This document shows positions 60,883-64,000 of a stretch of DNA of 64,000 nt, one piece after another. Origin of the DNA: Erodium maritimum. Its lineage: Eukaryota; Streptophyta; Magnoliopsida; Geraniales; Geraniaceae. The notes below the pieces were generated by a model, which saw only the letters and a list, made by a program, of their open reading frames with translations, searched no databases and was not told where the DNA came from. Position 1 is the stretch's first letter; each line of letters starts with the position of its first letter. The translations under genes were made by a program, and so were the position numbers. The stretch is taken from positions 66,794,336 to 66,858,335 of the forward strand of contig OY997592.1 in NCBI GenBank assembly GCA_963921825.1, in the 5' to 3' direction.

Positions 60883-63570
60883 ATGGCCGCCGTGTAAGTT
60901 CCTTTCCAGATTTAATATTTTCCTTGTTTTGATCTCTCATTTCAGCGCTTAAACCTCAAATAGGTGCCTGATTGGTTGCCGAGAAAGTGGATTTCCGGAT
61001 CCCGGATTCTTCACACCATTAAAATCTTCTGGCTTGCTTTAGTTTAGGTGTCGGATTCGGAAATCAAATTGATTTTAAGTACGAGGCTCCGAAATCTAGT
61101 TAGGTTGATATGATTTCTCTTCGATCAAATGGAGGGAAATTTTGTTTAGTTTTGACCATGAGATTTTTGGAACGTGAGATTTTTTGCTCTGATTCTGATA
61201 TCTTTAAAGGTTCATACAGAGTTGCTTCTGCTCCTGGGAAGGTTTTGATGACTGGAGGTTACTTGATTCTGGAGAGGCCCAATGCGGGGCTTGTTCTCAG
61301 TACAAATGCTCGGTTCTATGCAATTGTGAAGCCAATTTATGAAGAAATCAAGCCAGGCAGTTGGGCATGGGTGGGTGATTCTTCTGCATTTTCATTTGAT
61401 TTCTAGACTTGTTGAACATGTGTTGGAATGTCTGTGTGTTCATTGATAGCTGGAGTGTTTTTACTTATTACTTGAAATGGAGATTGCCTTATTGTATTGG
61501 GAGGGTATATGGATTTAGATCATATAAGAATTAATGTATAAATCTAGGAATTTTACTTGAAGAGTGCAATAGATGCTAAATATCCGTGAATTAAATCCTA
61601 GTTTCCTCAAGTTTCAGTGTATATACACGGAGAAATGGAGGCTTAGTTGAGAAAATTATTACGAGGAATACTTTGGGTATGATGTTGTACTCTGGATATT
61701 AGGTTTGTCTTGCAATGAACTAGGAATATTTTAAATTGGGATGGTAGTAAATGGGCTTAAGATATGCTTTTGTGGAATGGTTTTGTTGCTTGGTAGTTTG
61801 ATTTCATAATTTCTAGGAATAGCTTTACTAATAATTGTGATTTGATTGCCTTCACAATGACGTGCAGGGATGGGTAGATGTGAAGTTAACATCTCCTCAG
61901 CTCTCCAGGGAGAGCTTGTATAAATTGTCATTGAAACACTTAATGCTTCAGTGTGTTTCTTCAAGGTAAGTTTTCATAAATTGTATCCAGTTTTACTATA
62001 AATTGAAAAGATGATATAGGAAACACATCAAATGTGTTGTTGAATTAAAAGTTTATGTACTTGATATACTATGTTAGTGAATCAAGAAATCCTTTCGTAG
62101 AACAAGTAGTGGAATATGCTGTGGCAGCTGCATATGCAACGCTTGATGAAACTAAGAAGGATGTGCTGAAAAAACTACTCCTGCAAGGTAATGTTTTGTG
62201 TTCCATTTATTTCAACAACGCTGTGAAGAAAGAGGGACACTGGAATTCCAAGAATCTAATGTTTCACTGAATTAGTTCTACAGGTCTTGATATTACAATT
62301 TTAGGTTGCAATGACTTCTATTCATATCGCAATCAGGTAATTGACCCTTCTGTATATTTAATATCACCTTTTGCAAAAACAAATTGTATATCGCATGTCT
62401 TATTTTCTATTCATTCTGCTTTTATTCTTCGATGTAAACTACACTACTGTTTTTGCTTATTGTTTGATATTGTAGAGTATAATACTGTAGTTGTTTTGTT
62501 GTTTCCTTGGTGCTGACATATTTTCTTAAAATATAATGCAAAAACCTTTCATGTAATATGTGGGAATCTTTAGGGATTTACTTTTCAAGTACAAGCTGTT
62601 CCTACTACTTTGAGGGCTATGAATCTGACATGCTGATGTGCTGTACCCTTATCCATAGATTGAAGCACGTGGACTTCCTTTGACACCAGAAGCATTGGCT
62701 AGCCTTCCAGCTTTTACATCAATTACATTTAATGCAGAGGACTCTCAAGGAGGGAACTGCAAGCCTGAAGTTGCAAAAACAGGATTGGGCTCATCTGCTG
62801 CAATGACAACTGCAGTGGTTGCTGCCTTACTTCATTATTTTGGAGTTGTTAATCTTTCCTCATCTAAAGATCAGCAACTGGGTCTTGATTTGGTGCATGT
62901 GATAGCTCAAACAGCTCACTGTATCGCACAAGGGAAAGTTGGAAGTGGGTTTGATGTTAGTTCTGCAGTTTATGGCAGTCAGCGTTATGTTCGATTTTCA
63001 CCAGAAGTGATTTCTTCTGCTCAGGTCTCTCTCTCTCTCTCTCTCTGTTTGCGTGTATGTATACATGAGAAACACTACCACGGTGGACCACCAAGGTTTA
63101 GGTGTAATAATTTCATGATTTTTAAGCCCTGTCAGAAGGCTGTCCTTCAGTTAGTGGTCGGTTTGTATACCTTAATCTTTGGTTCTGTATTGGGTTTTTC
63201 CATACAATTAATAACATCTTGCAAGGTTGATGTGTGTTTCTTTATGTTGCAATGACCATCAGACCCCTAGTGCTTTTTCTCCCCTGATATCCCAATCAGT
63301 TAAATCATTTCCTTCCATTTAAATTTAAGGATATAGAAATGAATTTACAGTGAGAAATGTTAGTTTAGGTCGAACAAATATCTCTTGCATATGTTTTGTG
63401 AATATATCCTGACATCTTTTTCAAGAATCTGAATTTGTTTCATTCTAAATATCTTGATTTTCTCTTTAAAGGATAAAGGCTTGCCTTCTGAAGAAGTTGT
63501 TTCTGGCATCCTGAAAGCAAAGTGGGACCATCAGAGGACCCAGTTTTCTTTGCCGCCTCTGATGACTCTT
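60883..63570 (+). CDS. PMK: Phosphomevalonate kinase, 5' part (runs off the right edge)
   Basis: Seven exons so far: 60883-60893, 61220-61370, 61868-61965, 62078-62187, 62284-62336, 62659-63024, 63472-63570, all GT-AG and in phase, giving 296 residues. The start MAAVVASAPGKVLMTGGYL is the usual plant N-terminus. The family strings LERPNAGLVLSTNARFYAIV, LTSPQLSRES, LLLQGLDITILG, and the ATP-binding GHMP loop KTGLGSSAAMTTAVVAALL follow, then GKVGSGFDVS and FSPEV. The enzyme phosphorylates mevalonate 5-phosphate to the diphosphate in the mevalonate route to isoprenoids. Roughly 200 C-terminal residues lie past the window; the exon expected next (GEPG-type) is not before 64,000. No defect seen. 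A (TC)n run begins the intron after 63,024. Confidence 0.95.
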
Positions 63571-64000
63571 GTAAGTATCTCAAGGTTTAGAGTTTGCTTA
63601 TTAGTATAATTTTTGTTGGTATAAGTATCATATGTACAAATAGTATTTTTGAAGGGCATGTGGATAAATAGTTGTGATGCTAAAATGCAGTTTAACTTCC
63701 TCAAGTCAGTTTTATGGATGAAAAGCTTTACCAAAATTTCAAATTTCTGGCTGTATTTCTATCCCACCCTTGATTGGGCTTTTTTACCCCCTTCATATCA
63801 TCTATTGTTAAACTGATGTTTCTCTGGCTACTAATTAATTACTGATAAAGCGTAATGCAGGAGAGATGCACATTTATGGGATGGATTTTTCTCACCACTT
63901 GTTTTGTTAGATCATACTCCACTGAATCCATTGCATTTTACACGATATACTAAATAATATGTCCAGGGAACAATTTGTTCTTCCTTATGTAGGGTAGTTG

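Noticed and set aside
63872..64000. Possible next exon of phosphomevalonate kinase after a TAATGCAG
   Set aside because: The following sequence does not encode the expected GEPG-type stretch, so no exon is called there.

Overview
This window is nuclear DNA from a flowering plant, most likely a eudicot. The evidence is intron-split genes with GT-AG borders, plant-specific families (cysteine-rich receptor-like kinase, thaumatin-like protein, FAR1-type MULE transposase, plant ULP-like genes) and dense plant transposons. The species cannot be named from the sequence. Only two genes look like ordinary intact housekeeping genes: VPS25 (ESCRT-II, 54.2-56.3 kb) and the 5' part of phosphomevalonate kinase (60.9 kb to beyond the right edge). 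Three identical tRNA-Leu(AAG) genes are also present.

Region 1 (1 to about 14.8 kb) reads as the right-hand part of one very large Mutator-like element. It holds a FAR1-type transposase gene (2.25-4.85 kb, + strand, broken by a one-base deletion), a ULP1/SENP-type C48 protease gene (14.38 to 8.91 kb, - strand, eight coding exons, catalytic core intact but the middle exon carries two stops and a frameshift), and a set of small genes for short helical, basic-tailed proteins (799-1059, 5429-5746, 6241-6544 broken, 7525-7872). Their non-coding sequence is full of a short CGCAAAC-type word. A right terminal repeat ends in a (TA)n tract near 14,816; the left end lies outside the window.

Region 2 (14.8-16.43 kb) is a head-to-tail nest of smaller elements (two MITEs and a 0.9-kb foldback) with related ends, each bounded by (TA)n microsatellite.

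Region 3 (17.9-49.9 kb) contains a duplicated pair: a CRK kinase without its ectodomain followed by a thaumatin-like gene (17.9-19.7 with 24.7-25.6 kb; 43.8-45.4 with 48.9-49.8 kb). The space between and around them is filled by L1-type retroposons with readable target-site duplications, a TRIM, hAT, Tourist-like and foldback MITEs, a Helitron 3' end next to captured fragments of VHA-E, an E2F/DEL gene and CCT7, and an LRR kinase relic.

Region 4 (50-64 kb) has degenerate repeats, the third tRNA-Leu, VPS25, a chain of MITE, retroposon and hAT insertions (58.4-60.6 kb), and phosphomevalonate kinase.

The strongest candidate for something little described is the large MULE: a transposase, a ULP-like protease and a family of small basic coiled proteins in one element, embedded in an array of one short repeated word.
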